The position numbers were made by a program, and so were the translations under genes. A stretch of 64,000 bases of DNA from Thelonectria olida. Lineage: Eukaryota; Ascomycota; Sordariomycetes; Hypocreales; Nectriaceae. Within the stretch, counting starts at the first letter, position 1; each line of letters begins with the position of its first letter. The stretch spans positions 1,302,001-1,366,000 of the forward strand of contig JAGPYM010000004.1 in assembly GCA_020736575.1 (NCBI GenBank). Reading direction: 5' to 3'. The notes below the pieces were generated by a model. That model worked only from the letters and a program-made list of their open reading frames with translations, did not search any database and was not told where the DNA came from. Shown piece after piece: positions 1 to 12,200 of the stretch.

Positions 1-1149
1 GTGGAGGGCTGACGAGCAGGGTGCAGAACTCTTAGTATTGGATCAATGGTACTCATTCTGGCACAAGTCCGGATCGACATCAAACAGACACCAAAAATGC
101 GTAAATCACGGCCTGCACGCGCCCGAGAAACGTCGGAAGATTTAATCGAGGATATTGCGGCGGAGCTGGGCGACTGCGAGGTGGGGTATGCGCATGTTCG
201 ATTGTCATACCGTCACACAGCCTTCCCCTCTATGATGGATACAGAGGCCAGGAGTAGGGGCAGCGGCGTATCTAGCGTACAGAGCAGGGTCGATACAGTG
301 GCGACGGCATCGGTGAAACTCCACAACTCTCTGTCACCATGGTCCCCTCCTCCTGCAAGAAGAGCCGAGTCCTCTCTGCTTGCAGTAATTGAGCGACACT
401 AGGGGGTCGAGAAAGCTGGGGAGACAATACTACAGATGGGCAACGACGGCTGCGACTCTCGCACAACCACTGAGATGAACGCTGTGCAGTATACGCAGAC
501 GACCAAGGTTTGGCCTGGAATAAACGCGAATCATGATGCGTATGGGATTTACCTGCCGGTAACTTCCGCTTACGCGGCACCACCCGTGCCCCCTAGGCAT
601 GCAAGTCTTCAGAGAAGCATTCGGGTCCGAAGGTCGAGCGCAAGTGCAGATGTGGCGAGAAATTCGCCAGGACAAGGGAGCCCGAAAGACATATCGGTTT
701 CGAAGTGGGAGAATTTAGCACCGCTTAGTTCAGCTCAGGCGAGAAGACGACCGTCTAGCTGCGTAACTAACAAGGGTTCAGCCGGCGTGGGACTGCAATC
801 TCCGGCAAGGCCTGACGAAGAAGCTGACTTTCTCGGGGGCGGCTTATGGAAGAAAAGGTCGCTCGGGGCCGAGACCTTCAGGGGCTTGTTCCCAGCGAAG
901 GCTGATCTATCGACGGCGGCTCGGGAGCAGGAGGCTAGCAGAAGCGGTCCAGTGCGGGACACATCATTACCTCAAGCCAGAATGAAGAAGGATGCAGGTC
1001 GATGGGGGGGATGGGGCGCATGGTTCTAACTTCCAAACGAGCGTGAAAAACAAGGGGTCTATTCGTTGGCTTATGCACCAACACGTCAATAGATCTTTTA
1101 TTACTTCTAGCACGGCTTTCTCGCAGGTCAATACCTGCTCAACTCAACT
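1..1149. other. Left-edge region, no supportable gene
   Basis: Only unremarkable open frames are present. The longest begins with ATG at 436 and runs 197 codons, but it is Arg/Ser-rich without any domain and ends just before the 3' end of the ribokinase gene. I see no repeat or RNA gene. The right part should hold the 3' untranslated region of the ribokinase gene, which is on the minus strand. Confidence 0.5.
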
Positions 1150-2115
1150 CTACTCATCAAGCTCGTCCTTCCAGGGGATGGAGACCTGAGCACCTTCGCG
1201 AGAAACCGTGATGGCAGAGGCCTTGTTGGCTTTGGCGACAGCCTCGTCAATCTTGAATTTCTGCTCCTGGTCCACAATGGAGAGGGCATAAGAGCCAACA
1301 AAGGTGTCACCAGCAGCGGTGGTGTCAACAACCGTGGTCGAGATTGCGCTCACCAAGTCACTCTTACCGGCCTTGTTAACGTAGTACACGCCGCGGCCTC
1401 CGAGAGTGATAAGCAGGTTCTTCACGCCGCGCTCAAGGAAGAGAGCACCCGCGCGGTCAAGGCCTTCACGGGTCTCAAGCTCGGACTCTGGAAAACCCGA
1501 GAGAATCGAAGCCTCAGTCTCGTTTACGACCAGGTGGTCAAGGCCATCGTATGCGTCAGCGGGTAGCTCCTGAGCTGGAGCAGGATTTAGCAGGACGGGG
1601 ATTCCGGCGGCCTTGGCCGTCTTCAGTGCCCGCAAAACCACTTCCAAGGGGATCTCGAGCTGCATGATGAGCAGATCAGGGCGGGGCCCACGCACGGCGT
1701 GGTAATCCTCGGCGTGAAGGGAGTGGTTAGCCTCCGGGGACAGAATGATACGGTTCTGGCCCGAAGGCTCATCAACAACAATGATGGCAATGCCTGTGTT
1801 CATTTCCCTGCGCACGGCAACTCCTTCGATATCAACTCCATAGGAACTCAGGCTATCACGAAGGACCATGCCGTGACCGTCGCCTCCAACAGCACCCGCC
1901 ATGGCAACGATTGCAGACGACCCATTCAGGTCCGATGCGCGGGAAAGTTTAGCGCACGCAACAGCCTGGTTGGCGCCTTTGCCGCCAGGCGAGGTGACGA
2001 ATTTGGTAGCGGTCATGGTCTCACCGGGAAGGGGATGGTGTTTGACGTAAGACACAAGGTCCATGTTGAGTGAGCCCAAAATGGTGATTCGTGGAATGCC
2101 TTGGGATTCAGCCAT
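1150..2115 (-). CDS. RBK1: Ribokinase (PfkB family)
   Basis: A single-exon gene of 321 codons. It phosphorylates D-ribose to ribose 5-phosphate with ATP in the cytosol, feeding the pentose phosphate pathway and nucleotide synthesis. The family signatures are visible: the N-terminal substrate segment GSLNMDL near residues 14-20, the glycine-rich PGGKGANQAVA at about 43-53 (PfkB signature 1), NPAPAQ at about 177-182, and DTTAAGDTFVGSY near 264-276 (PfkB signature 2), where Asp270 is the expected catalytic base. The length matches other fungal ribokinases, and the start at MAESQGIPR is the first ATG of the frame, directly before the first beta strand. A run of 12 G lies 35 bases upstream of the start. 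No frame damage is seen. Confidence 0.93.
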   Translation of the reverse strand: MAESQGIPRITILGSLNMDLVSYVKHHPLPGETMTATKFVTSPGGKGANQAVACAKLSRASDLNGSSAIVAMAGAVGGDGHGMVLRDSLSSYGVDIEGVAVRREMNTGIAIIVVDEPSGQNRIILSPEANHSLHAEDYHAVRGPRPDLLIMQLEIPLEVVLRALKTAKAAGIPVLLNPAPAQELPADAYDGLDHLVVNETEASILSGFPESELETREGLDRAGALFLERGVKNLLITLGGRGVYYVNKAGKSDLVSAISTTVVDTTAAGDTFVGSYALSIVDQEQKFKIDEAVAKANKASAITVSREGAQVSIPWKDELDE

Positions 2116-5100
2116 GATGGGCAGACTTGTTCAAGGGATCGACGAGGGAGGGGGGGGGGGGACGGCGACGCTTTGTTTACGTTGTTGATTTGGTTGATTT
2201 AGGGTCCCCAAATGGGTGAACCAAGTTGGGAAGGGCGTGTGGGGTTGAAGATCGAAAGTCAGAACTTAGACGAGGCTAACAGGATGACTGGAGGGTATTC
2301 GATAGGTGGCTGAGGGAATGAAACTTGTGTAGGTGTGGCCGTGGCCTAGGGCGAAAGTGACATGGGCAAAGCGTGTAGAAAACGAGGCCCAATCCAACGT
2401 AGAGTGACGACGAAGCGGGGTCTCGATGAAGTTATCGACCCAAGATTCGGAGTAGGCGAGACACGGGGCGCAGAAAAGGGAGCTTGTGTGGGAGTCTGGA
2501 GACGCTCCGATGCTTGCGATTGACTTGAATCAAGAAGTTGAAAACGTCTGAGAGCCGTGATGGACGAAGAAGTAACACAAAGTAAGGACCTTCATTAAGT
2601 GCGGTGAAGGAATTAAGAGCACGAATATCGCCACGTCGGGTCGGGTTTAGGTTGCGGGCTGGGGTTGAAGAGCCCCGCACCTATACGTACTCTTTACCGA
2701 CGGATGGGTAGTTCTCATTGGCCCAAAAAGGGCCGGTAGGGAAAAACGACCAGGGCCGAGGCAGGGAAGGATCGTGCTAGATCTCATTGGATCTCACTGA
2801 TCGCCGATCCACCTTTGCCGACCTTTTGCCATCTCAACAAGACCAAACCAGGACTCGTCATAACGCCGAACATCAATTGGAATTGGGAAATAGGGGTTAT
2901 GAAAGTGAGATAATTGAATCTATTCTGAAGCAGGTGTGTTAAGATTGAAATGCTAGTCAGATTGACGTGGCATATAGTTAATACATTGGTCATTTTGGCT
3001 GACCAGCAAAACGTACCTTCCTATGTAGATATGCATGCGCTTAATCTGATGCCTGCCTTCCCCAGCTCTGCATGCTGCTGCCATGCACGGCAAGAACAGG
3101 CATGCAATATACTGCTGACTAAGGGAACATCAACTCGGTCAGCTCGGCAGGTCCGGCAGCAAGGCAACCTGAGCCTCGTTGATCTGTTGATCCGTATCCG
3201 TACTACGTGGTATCTCTACTTCGTCCACACGAAGTGCGAGCTCGTACTTCGTACCGCATTCCTTGCCCTATACAGTTTCCCTTCTCACTTCCCCAGAGAG
3301 ATTTGCACAGTTCCAAAACAGCCCATTCCACTTGGTTTCCTTAAAATGCGGTCAAGCCTTGTCAGGGCCAGCCTTCAGCCGGGAACAAAAGGAAAACAAA
3401 TGGGGACCAAATTTCGCCCTGGTCGGTAAGCGGGGGGAAAGAGTCAGTTCAACCCCAGATAGATAGGCTGTCAGCCCGGTTTCGAGAAGCGTTCCACTAA
3501 GAAAGGAAGTAGGACAATTCCGAGATGAAGGTACACGATGGACATACGGTACTCGTTCTGGATACTCCATTCCATCCAGCCGTATCCAAGGCGGAGGTCA
3601 GCAAGTCAGCGACTAGCACGGTCCAACCTTCAGACAAATCGGCTGATATTCCTCCAAAGCGATTCAATGGAGCTTGAGACTTCTTCTTTTCTGAATGCTC
3701 GGGAGACTGAACAATTGGCCGCAAGACGGCGCCCTAGCCATCCATGATCTCTCTCGTGCTAGTCTCCTGCACCGCTAACTCAGCATGGGGCTGTTCCAAT
3801 CCAAGGGTCTGGCTGCGGCTAGGGCGCCGACCAACGACACTCTCCCGAACAAGAAACCTTCCCTTGTCGGGACTCGGGTCGGGTAAACGAACGTGGGTGT
3901 CACTGATCCACGACGCACAAGCCCAGGATCATCGCCCTCTGTGGCATCAAGTCCCGACTTTTCGACTTTTGGCTTTGGTCCGCACATGGCAGCATTCCAC
4001 ACTGTTCCACCATGTCCCGCTGGGCCCCCCACCCCCAGCCGGACGAATGTACGAAGTACAGTACCGACGCTGCAGACTCGAGTCGACGTACGACCCCTCA
4101 TGACAGCAATCAAGAGGCACGATGCAGGCGCGATGAGGAGGTGAAGAAAAAAAGACGCGAATCCTAAGCTAACGCGGCGACTTGTCGTCTTTAGCCTTCC
4201 GTCGTGCTTAAGTGGACCTTACTCGCGCAGTCCTTTTTCCTGGTGTTCCGTCACGATATGCATGACAAAAGGTTGCCAAATGCTTCTCAAAAACTGCCTC
4301 GAGATTGGGCAAGATCACCCCCGAAACCTCCAGGTGGAAATCGTGTCCGGTGAAAATTCTTCCAAGGATCAATGGACTCTACTGTGAGCCTTTGAGACAA
4401 CTCTCGAAGTGGCTCGCTCCCCTTGCGTGGTCACTATGTGGCGCCGCGAGTCGGCCCCAAGTGGTTCTAGATGACCACAGAGAGCCTCTAGATGGATCAT
4501 GGCTTCCTTCTGGTTGTCAATGCAGAGGTAACCACATGGCGTCTCTGACAATGTACCAAGCCCATCCCACACATCCCACATCCCACGCAAGAGTGCCGGC
4601 ATAGCATAGCCCGAAGAGTCCGTCTCGCCATGGCCCCTCTTCTCTCCGCAGGCACCACAGACATGTCTCGTCTGTTTGCCCAAACTAGGGAGAGACACGT
4701 GGGCTGCCCAGAACTAGATATCTCGTTGGTGCTCCAGATGGACCTGCGAGTCTGTGACTTGCGATTTGCGAGTTACATCCCCTCTATCCGTGAGACAAGA
4801 CCCTAAATCCTTCCACTTAGGGACCGCAGATGGACCAGACAGAGCCCAAGCGAGTCCCCTTTGGCTCCCGCTGAGAGCTTCACAACAAACAAGGATTGCC
4901 CTCAGATGCAAGCTTGCGAGGACCCTTGTGGTTCTTCCTTCATGAGTCGTGCGGAATTATCTACAAGTCTCTTATGCAGCTGCAATCGAGGACCCAAAGA
5001 TAGGCAGGGAGAGTTGGAGACAAGAGCTGGTAGGAAGGAGAAACCCCATTCAAAAATTGCAGAGGCCCAAGGAAGCCATCTATCTCCATGGCCCCGTTAC

Positions 5101-5274
5101 ATGCCCTCTCAACTCAACGCATTTCATCCATAAATGCTACGCTATCACCTTCCTCAAAACTCTTGAGCATCGTTCAAGCACTGCATGTTCTCTCGAGACT
5201 CCACAACTTGATGAACTTCCCCAGTCCCGGCACACTTCCCCAGACTCTCCACAGAAACACTCCGTCACCGAAAG
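2116..5274. other. 3.2 kb intergenic region between ribokinase and P450
   Basis: It holds the divergent upstream regions of ribokinase (minus) and the P450 gene (plus). Several frames of 60-160 codons exist but show no domain and no consistent splice pattern. The segment 3218-3235 carries a short inverted repeat (ACTTCGT and ACGAAGT, 4-nt loop). I see no mobile element. Confidence 0.5.
2150..2161. repeat. G12 homopolymer upstream of ribokinase
   Basis: Twelve consecutive G on the plus strand, so poly-C in the ribokinase sense strand, lie 35-46 bases before the ATG. It is probably in the 5' leader or core promoter. Such tracts vary in length between strains and are prone to sequencing error. 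Confidence 0.8.
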
Positions 5275-7615
5275 ATGGAACTCATGTTCTCCAAGGCTCT
5301 TGTTGAGTTGGGAATTATCCTCTGTATTGCCATGTTGGCCCTCGGCCATTGGCGATCAAAGCCGCCTCTTCCACTTCCTCCCGGGCCTCCTGGGGAGTTT
5401 CTTTTTGGCCATACCCGTTTGATTCCGCAAGACAATACTGCTGCCGCATATGCACGGTGGTCAAAAGAGTACAGTACGTCAATTTAATTTCCCTGTGGAC
5501 TCTACGCTACCTTGGGACATGTCTGACCCCAGTGCGACTCAAGACTCGGATATTATCCATGTCAAATCACTCGGTCGCTCCATTGTGGTTCTCAACAGCG
5601 TCACTGCGGCACGAGATGTTCTGGAAAGGAAGGGCGCCAACTTTTGCGATCGTCCCAGGTTCACTCTTCTGGAAGTGTAAGTCGAGCCCCTCTTTGCTTG
5701 TTTGCTATGCTCCCTCGTCGAGGACATAGGCAATTAACGTAGACTACGTCAACATAGGATGGGCTGGGGAAAGACGCTTACCTTTCTTCCTTTTGGCGAA
5801 CGGTGGCACATGCACCGAAAGGTACTCCAGACCTCATTCAGCAACACCAATGTTCGGAAGTGGCACAAGCTTCAGGTCACGGAGGCGCGGCGCACAGTTG
5901 GTAAGATTCTAGGTCGTCCTGACGGTTGGGAAACATCGCTCCGGAGGCTTGCTGTGGCGATTGTCCTCCAGGTGAGCTACGGTGCCGATGTTCCCAATGA
6001 CGATGATCCGTACATTCAGATTGCCAACGACGCCATGTTCGCCACTGGAAACGGTGGTGCTCCCGCCAACAGCATCGTCGATCTTGTGCCGCCAGGTACG
6101 TCAATCCTCAGGAAACCTTTCTAAGGCATTGGTTTGACTCCAAGGTAATGCTCACAGCTCGACATCTTCCGGACTGGCTTATTCGAGATTGGGCGCTTCG
6201 CTTTGCCCGCAAGTGGCGCTGGGCCATTGAGAAACTTCACGACGTACCATTCGCTGTTGCCCAGGCCGAACACGTAAGCCTAATGCGATATGCGATAGCG
6301 GTGGAAGAAAACTAACGGCGGACGAGGACACGCTCAATCACGATGATACGTCGTTGGCACACCAGCTGCTGAGACTTTACAAGTCCAATGAGTCGCTTGG
6401 CCACAAACAAGAATGGACGCTCGACGACATCAAGGGAGCTGCTGGGGCCGTCTTTATCGCAGGGGCCGACACGGTGAGTCAATTCGAAGCTCCAATGCTT
6501 GATTTTGATAACTCAACAACCAACGTCTAGACGTGGGCTACCTGTGTGATTTTCATTCTTAACATGGTGCTTCACCCCGAGATCCAGAAGAAGGCGCGGG
6601 AGCAGCTCGATTCCGTCATTGGGACGGGTAGATTGCCCGAGTTTTCAGACCGGGGCTCCTTGCCTTACATTGAGCACATTGTCCAGGAGGTCTACCGGTA
6701 CGTGAGGCGAAGCAATTGGACGAGCGTTTATCTCGAGCATCTGGGAGTTGAGATTGACGAGCCATATCTTCCTGCAGTTGGTCCCCATTGGTGCCGTTGG
6801 GTAAGCTTGCCGTTTCTGGACACACCCCAGACCCTGACTAACTGTGGTGCTAATATATCAAACTCTACGGATAGGCATTCCTCACAAGTCACTCGAGGAT
6901 GACGTCTATCAGGGCATGTTTATTCCCAAAGGTGCGTCAGGTCCTCACCACTTAAGAGCCATGAGCCATTCTGACGCGCATGCGTGTGTTGGTTGTCTCT
7001 AGGGTACGTCTGCAATTTGCCATGTCACCAGCAAATGCCGTGTGGGATGAGTCTGATAGGGCCTAGGACCGTCGTCTACGCAAACGCCCATGCCATGGCG
7101 CATGATGAGCGGATCTACCACAAGCCCCACGAATTCAACCCCGACAGATATGAGCCAAGAGCAAACGGTGGGCCTGGCGAGCCATTCCCCGTTGGGAATT
7201 TTGGCTTCGGGAGACGGTGCGTTTGTTTGGAAGCTGGAGGAAGGGCTTGTTGCTCATACAGTAACTAACCATTCATCCTCTTGCAGCGTCTGCGTGGGTC
7301 GCTTCCTCGCCGACAACAGCGTCTGGATCATGGTAGCCACGATGCTGGCGACTCTCGACTTCCGCAAGAAGCGGGATCAAGATGGGAACCCCATCGAGCC
7401 ACGGGTTTCCTTCACTAACGGCGGTACCTGGTACGTGTGATTTCCTTGATTAATTAGTGACCCCTTTGGCTCTGACCCCCACAATCCCCATGATTTGCTT
7501 GTTGGTTGCGCTCTGGCTGACTCCAACCAACAACCTACATAGCCATCCACAGCACTTTGACTGTTCTATCACGCCTAGGAGCCCCGAGGCAGCGGCACTC
7601 GTTGGCGCTAGCTGA
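5275..7615 (+). CDS. Cytochrome P450 monooxygenase (O-methylsterigmatocystin oxidoreductase-like class)
   Basis: Proposed exons are 5275-5473, 5544-5676, 5758-6095, 6158-6273, 6327-6473, 6531-6697, 6778-6800, 6875-6931, 7003, 7067-7216, 7287-7430 and 7543-7615, giving 515 residues. The N-terminus has a membrane anchor (about 8-24) followed by the proline hinge PPLPLPPGPPGE, so the enzyme should sit in the ER membrane. The I-helix motif AGADTT is at 307-312, the K-helix ExxR is Glu364-Arg367, and the haem loop FGFGRRVCVG ends with ligand Cys446. The resemblance is to the fungal class often annotated as O-methylsterigmatocystin oxidoreductase (CYP64/CYP5037-like). That is a class label, not evidence for that substrate. 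No polyketide synthase or other cluster enzyme lies nearby. The ninth exon is a single base; an alternative model with one 128-nt intron (6932-7059) adds Pro-Arg and gives 517 residues. The last intron (7431-7542) is needed to reach the usual C-terminus. Confidence 0.88.
6932..7066 (+). other. Two abutting introns separated by one nucleotide (stwintron-like)
   Basis: Intron A runs 6932-7002 (GTGCGT...CTCTAG, possible branch CTGAC at 6971). Intron B runs 7004-7066 (GTACGT...CCTAG). The single G at 7003 lies between them. Joining G6931, G7003 and G7067 gives GGG and restores the usual P450 motif IPKGTVVYAN. The competing reading is one intron ending at the AG of 7058-7059, which inserts Pro-Arg after the same glycine. 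Confidence 0.6.
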
Positions 7616-10159
7616 GCAAGGGCGGCCCAACACGAGGTCACGGGGAAGTCACAGCATTGGTACATCGTCATGTCGGTATCGTTGAGTTGCAAACTTGCAT
7701 GCAGTTGGTCACTTAGCCCTACAGACGGCATTCACGAGGGACGCACGTATTCACATGATGGGAAAGCTGAGTTCTGCGCTCGACAACGGCGGGTCCCGAG
7801 TGCTTCGCACAGGTCTAGATTTTTGGCCGTGGCATTTGTGACAGAAAAAAATAAATAGAATCCTGCTCATTTGACGGCGTCTAATGCCGATCTAGTTCCG
7901 TCGTGTCTCATTCATTGCTTTCCGCCAAGTATCCCACTCCCCAAGCGAGTGAGCTCGCTTCTCGAATTTGCATATTTTCCCACCAACCCCCTTGTTGTTC
8001 CGGAGCAATGCACACTCTCCCTTTTCCGCAATCAGCCTACCAAGTGCCTCGATTGGCGAGGCCAAGACAGACCTAGATACGTAAAGTGAATCAACAAGCG
8101 GCGGCAAGCTACAAAGTAGTTAGTTAGACGGCCGTTGCCATGTGGCGGACAATCAATCAAGGCACCAACGGCCCAGGCCCGCCCGCACTAGACTACTCAG
8201 ATGGCGGTGCCAGCGAAGCACCAGGAAAGGCGAGGGCCGAAAGAGAGAAAAGAAAAAAAAAAGTAAAAAAAAAAGGGCACAGTAGCTAGTGTCATTACGT
8301 CTCCATCTCCGCATCAGACATGATTGGAAAGTCGAGTTTTCTCTCATCAAGATCACCGACACGGCCTTTCTGACTACCTAGTCTAAGACCCCTTATGGGG
8401 ATGGGGGGCCATTTGCCGCCACGGGAAAGGGTGCGCCATCTCTCAAATGGGGGAAATGTTTGTCCCGGATCTCTCATTATTTTCCTTTGTTGTCTTCAAC
8501 TTGCCCATCAATGGCTCCTGGAAAGAGGCTGGTTGTAGCAAACACCATGCTTCGCTCGTCCCTTGTCATGCCACTTGAACCGCCAGGCGTGCGAATTCGG
8601 GGCCCTCTTCAAATCCCATGGGAGGGGCCATGAGCCGACCGAGGAACGGATCGGCAGTGAGGAGGATTCGCTGCATCCCCATGTCGAATCTGCGTCAGCA
8701 GAAATGCCGCCACAGTCGCTGTCGCATGATACATCATATTCTTTCGCGCTGCTCAAGCGGCTTTCTCTCAACTTGTTTTTGCAAACCCTCCCTGCAGCGT
8801 GTAAATCGCGCAAAGAGGTGCGCTTGGTCAAGACATTCATGACTTGGACGCACCGAAGGGAGAAAGCCACGTCCAAGCGAGCCTTCGACTCTGCATCTTC
8901 CTCAACCCACTCCATATTTCCCCGACCCTCCCCCAGAAGTCAACATCCAAGCTAAGTGTGGAAAGCCTTGACAGCGCGCCCTCATCTGCGCTTCTAGTTG
9001 TTGAGGGGGGAAGAAACGGGCCCGTCCTTCGCATCGGATCGCCTTCTTGTTTTGCTCTGAGTGTGCAGTCGTCCAAGTAAAGGCCACATTCTGAGACAAG
9101 CCGCCCGGATTCAACGCGAGTAGGGAACGTTGGCTTGTCATCGTTGGAGGGCGAGAGGGAACAGGGACCGGCTGAGTTGTCTGGATACAAGTTCTCCACC
9201 GCACTCCGCTAGTAGTGGTGTCGACGGAGCACCCGCTGCACGAACGGACAAGTGAGCCTAGTTTGCGAAATGCTTCCCACCTTGAAGTCGGCGGTTGTGC
9301 GGAGTGACAGCTGGGCAAGGAATACCCTCGTAACCCCCTCCCTTCCTCCCAAGAACAGCATCGCGGCTCTAGAATGCCCTCATGTTTGAACGGATCCTGC
9401 GCCGGCTCAAGCTGTTGTCCCCTTCACCTCCATCGGGGTTCCACATAGCCACGGCAGCAACCCAGGCCGCAGCGCGCCCTGGAACTTCAGCCTACTCCGT
9501 AGAGACGGGCATGACGATCACCCTCGTTGTATAATGTCGGTCAGTAAACCAGACGTCAGAGAGAATGCAAGGAGTTGGAGCGGGGACGGCCAGCGTTGCA
9601 ATGACCTGACGCAAGGCTTCATTCGTGTCGGTGTGAAGACTGGAGGGCCCAAAGCCGTAGATGCCATCCTGCGTAGCCGATCGAGGTACCAGTGCGTGAC
9701 CGCCCTGGGTGTCCGGTTAAAACCTTGCTCAAAAATCAGTAGGTTGCCGAATGTTAAGTGGCTGTCCAAGTGCATGCGACTATGAACCGCCAAGCTGCAA
9801 GCTGCACAAGTTTTCCAGAGACAAATGACAAGCAATATTGACGGTTGATGCAGGACACGGCCTTTGTCTCGATATCTCTGAATGACCCCTTGGCGGAACT
9901 GTCGACGACGCAGCACTCCCGCATCAGCCGACCTAGGGAGGGTGGCATGCCCAAAGCAGAGTAACTGTGACATCTTGATACCAAACATCTCGTGTTGTGG
10001 GAACGGTGACCCCATAGGAGTCCGTGAAATAAACGTTCCATCGGTCATTTCACCGCTCGAATATTATTTGGACGAAAGCCTCGCAACCACTCGCCATCTG
10101 ACCAAATCCCCTTCTGACCAACTGAAGTAATCCAATTCGAGACGAATATCGGTGCAAGA
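7616..10159. other. 2.5 kb intergenic region between P450 and permease
   Basis: No supportable gene. It contains an A-rich run near 8251-8274 and several 120-180-codon frames on the minus strand (8508-8915, 8902-9318, 9518-10048) without recognisable domains. The last overlaps what should be the promoter of the permease. Its right end should carry the permease promoter and leader. Confidence 0.5.
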
Positions 10160-11916
10160 ATGGGATTCCCCTCTTTTAACAAACAGCCCGAAACGACCAC
10201 CCAAGTCGATGACGACCTGGAGGCGAATAATGAGCCCCAATCACTCGATCAGGGACTGTCCTCTGAGGTTGTTCAGATCAGAAGAGGGGTCGGTGATGAC
10301 CAGAGCGAGGCCTCCGTAAAGCAGGTTGCTTTGACTCGTTCGAGGTGGTATCGGAAACTTATTGATGCCGGCGTTGAGGAGAACGGAATCGTGCCTGTGC
10401 CGCCAGAGAAGAGGACAGATACGGAATATAACAACCTGTTTACGGTCTGGTTCACAGATCTGCTTTGTGTGTTGCCGTAAGTTGACCCGGTTCACAATTC
10501 TCGTTCGTGTGCTCATCAAGGCCAGCTTACCCACGGGTGCTCTTGGAACCGCAGTGTACGGGTTGAAGCTTCGAGACGTATCCTTGATAATCCTCTTCTT
10601 CAACATTCTAACGTGTATTCCGCCGGCATTCATCGCGATCGGGGGGGTTCAGACCGGCATGCGCCAGATGATCCAAGCGCGATATTCGTTCGGGTAGGAA
10701 TAGTTCGTGTCTCCATGTCCAAGAGAGAGGAAGCTGACGAGAACCCCCTAAACGCAGAACCTTCTTCGTCATGATCCCCCTCCTCTTCAATGCAGGAACT
10801 GTCACTGGCTTCACCCTTGTCGGATCTATCGTCAGTGGGCAGGCCATCGCAGCGGTCAACGAAGGCGCACACATTAGCGTAAGTGTCGGTATCGTGGTTG
10901 TGTGCATACTGAGCTTCGTTACCGCTTTTCTGGGTTATCGAGCTATCCATACGTGGCAGCGATGGCAGTGGATTCCCAATTTGATTGGAATCATCATTGC
11001 AGTCGGATGTGGAGGCAAACATCTTGTCCATCAAGCCGAAGCAGGCCCTGCCACCGTAAAAGGTGTCGTCGGTTATGGCAGCTTGATGGCGGGGTACTTC
11101 ATGACGTTTGGCGGCACAGCTTCCGACTTTACCATATATCATAGTCCAAAGGCGCCCAAGTAAGTTTTTCAATGCTCAGTCAACAGGTTCAAACCCCCCA
11201 TCGTGCTGACATTAGCAAGGTGGAAGATATTCACCTATGTATACCTGGGACTGCTCGTCCCGTCCACCCCCCTCCTCATACTCGGAGCGGCAATAGGGGG
11301 TGCAACCCCCAACGTCGAGTCATGGCAGACAGCATGGGATTCGTATGGAATTGGTGGTGTTCTAGCGGAAATGCTTCGACCAGCTGGCGGGTTCGGCAAG
11401 TTCGTACTTGTGATTTTGGCTTTGAGCGTCATCGGGAACACGGTTTTGTCCAACTACTCGGTCGGTCTCAACCTGCAGATGCTTCTTCCCATCTTTGCCA
11501 AGGTCCCTCGAGTCATTTTCATCACCATCACAATGGCCATCATGATACCCATGGCCATCTATGCTGCAGCCGAATGGGCGACCTCTCTCGAAAATTTCCT
11601 TGCGCTCATTGGATATTGGGCGGGATGCTTCGATGCCGTTATCATCGAGGAGCTTCTGATATTCAGGAAGCTAGACTATTCGTCGTATGATCCTAGAATC
11701 TGGAATAAGAGATGCAGCCTTGCCCCTGGTTTTGCGGCCATAGGGGCATCACTGGTCAGCCTTGCGTTAGTCATACCGGCCATGGACACGACGTGGTATT
11801 CCGGGCCAATTGGCTCCCGCATTGGCGACCTTGGATTCGAATCGGCATTCGTCGTCACAGCGATTACGTACTATCCATTGCGCAGTTTGGAAATCAAATG
11901 GACGGGCCGCATCTGA
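10160..11916 (+). CDS. Purine/cytosine permease (NCS1 family, FCY2/FCY21-like)
   Basis: Exons 10160-10476, 10526-10693, 10758-11159 and 11220-11916 give 527 residues, the normal size for fungal Fcy2-type proton symporters of cytosine and purines at the plasma membrane. About 90 hydrophilic residues come first, including the family-typical VPPEKRTDTEYNNLFTVWF before the first membrane segment. Long hydrophobic stretches then alternate with short loops (for example FNAGTVTGFTLVGSIVSGQ and the TFGGTASDFTIY region), as expected for about 12 helices. Introns are 49, 64 and 60 nt, and the joints rebuild continuous helices. The neighbour RIB7 is convergent, with 284 bp between stop codons. Substrate choice among cytosine, adenine, guanine and hypoxanthine cannot be read from the sequence. 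Confidence 0.9.
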
Positions 11917-12200
11917 AGGATTGTTCAATATCGAGTCGATAGTTCGTTCGATCGAGGGCATAGTTGGATATGAAGTCACATGCGGGGCCGAGAAGGTCAA
12001 CCGAACTAAGATGGAGAGACTCGAGACAGGGGCAGTGGAAGGATTGGTGTGACGCGGTCCACATAACGAGGGGCAACACACTTGGTCGTCGGCGAAAAGC
12101 AGATGGATAAAATGGAGGTGGAACGGGAAAAGGAAGTAGGCATCAGGATTGAGGATGGGCGGGAGGGAGCTCTAAATATTTATAAGGGCGGTCTCCGGCA

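Noticed and set aside
436..1029. 197-codon ATG-initiated frame at the left edge
   Set aside because: Low-complexity Arg/Ser-rich product with no domain, no splice partners; compatible with chance in GC-rich DNA.
9518..10048. 176-codon minus-strand frame before the permease
   Set aside because: No domain, amino-acid order looks random, and it occupies the expected permease promoter.
5275..11916. P450 and permease as part of a secondary-metabolite cluster
   Set aside because: No backbone synthase, transferase or cluster regulator nearby; neighbours are primary-metabolism genes.
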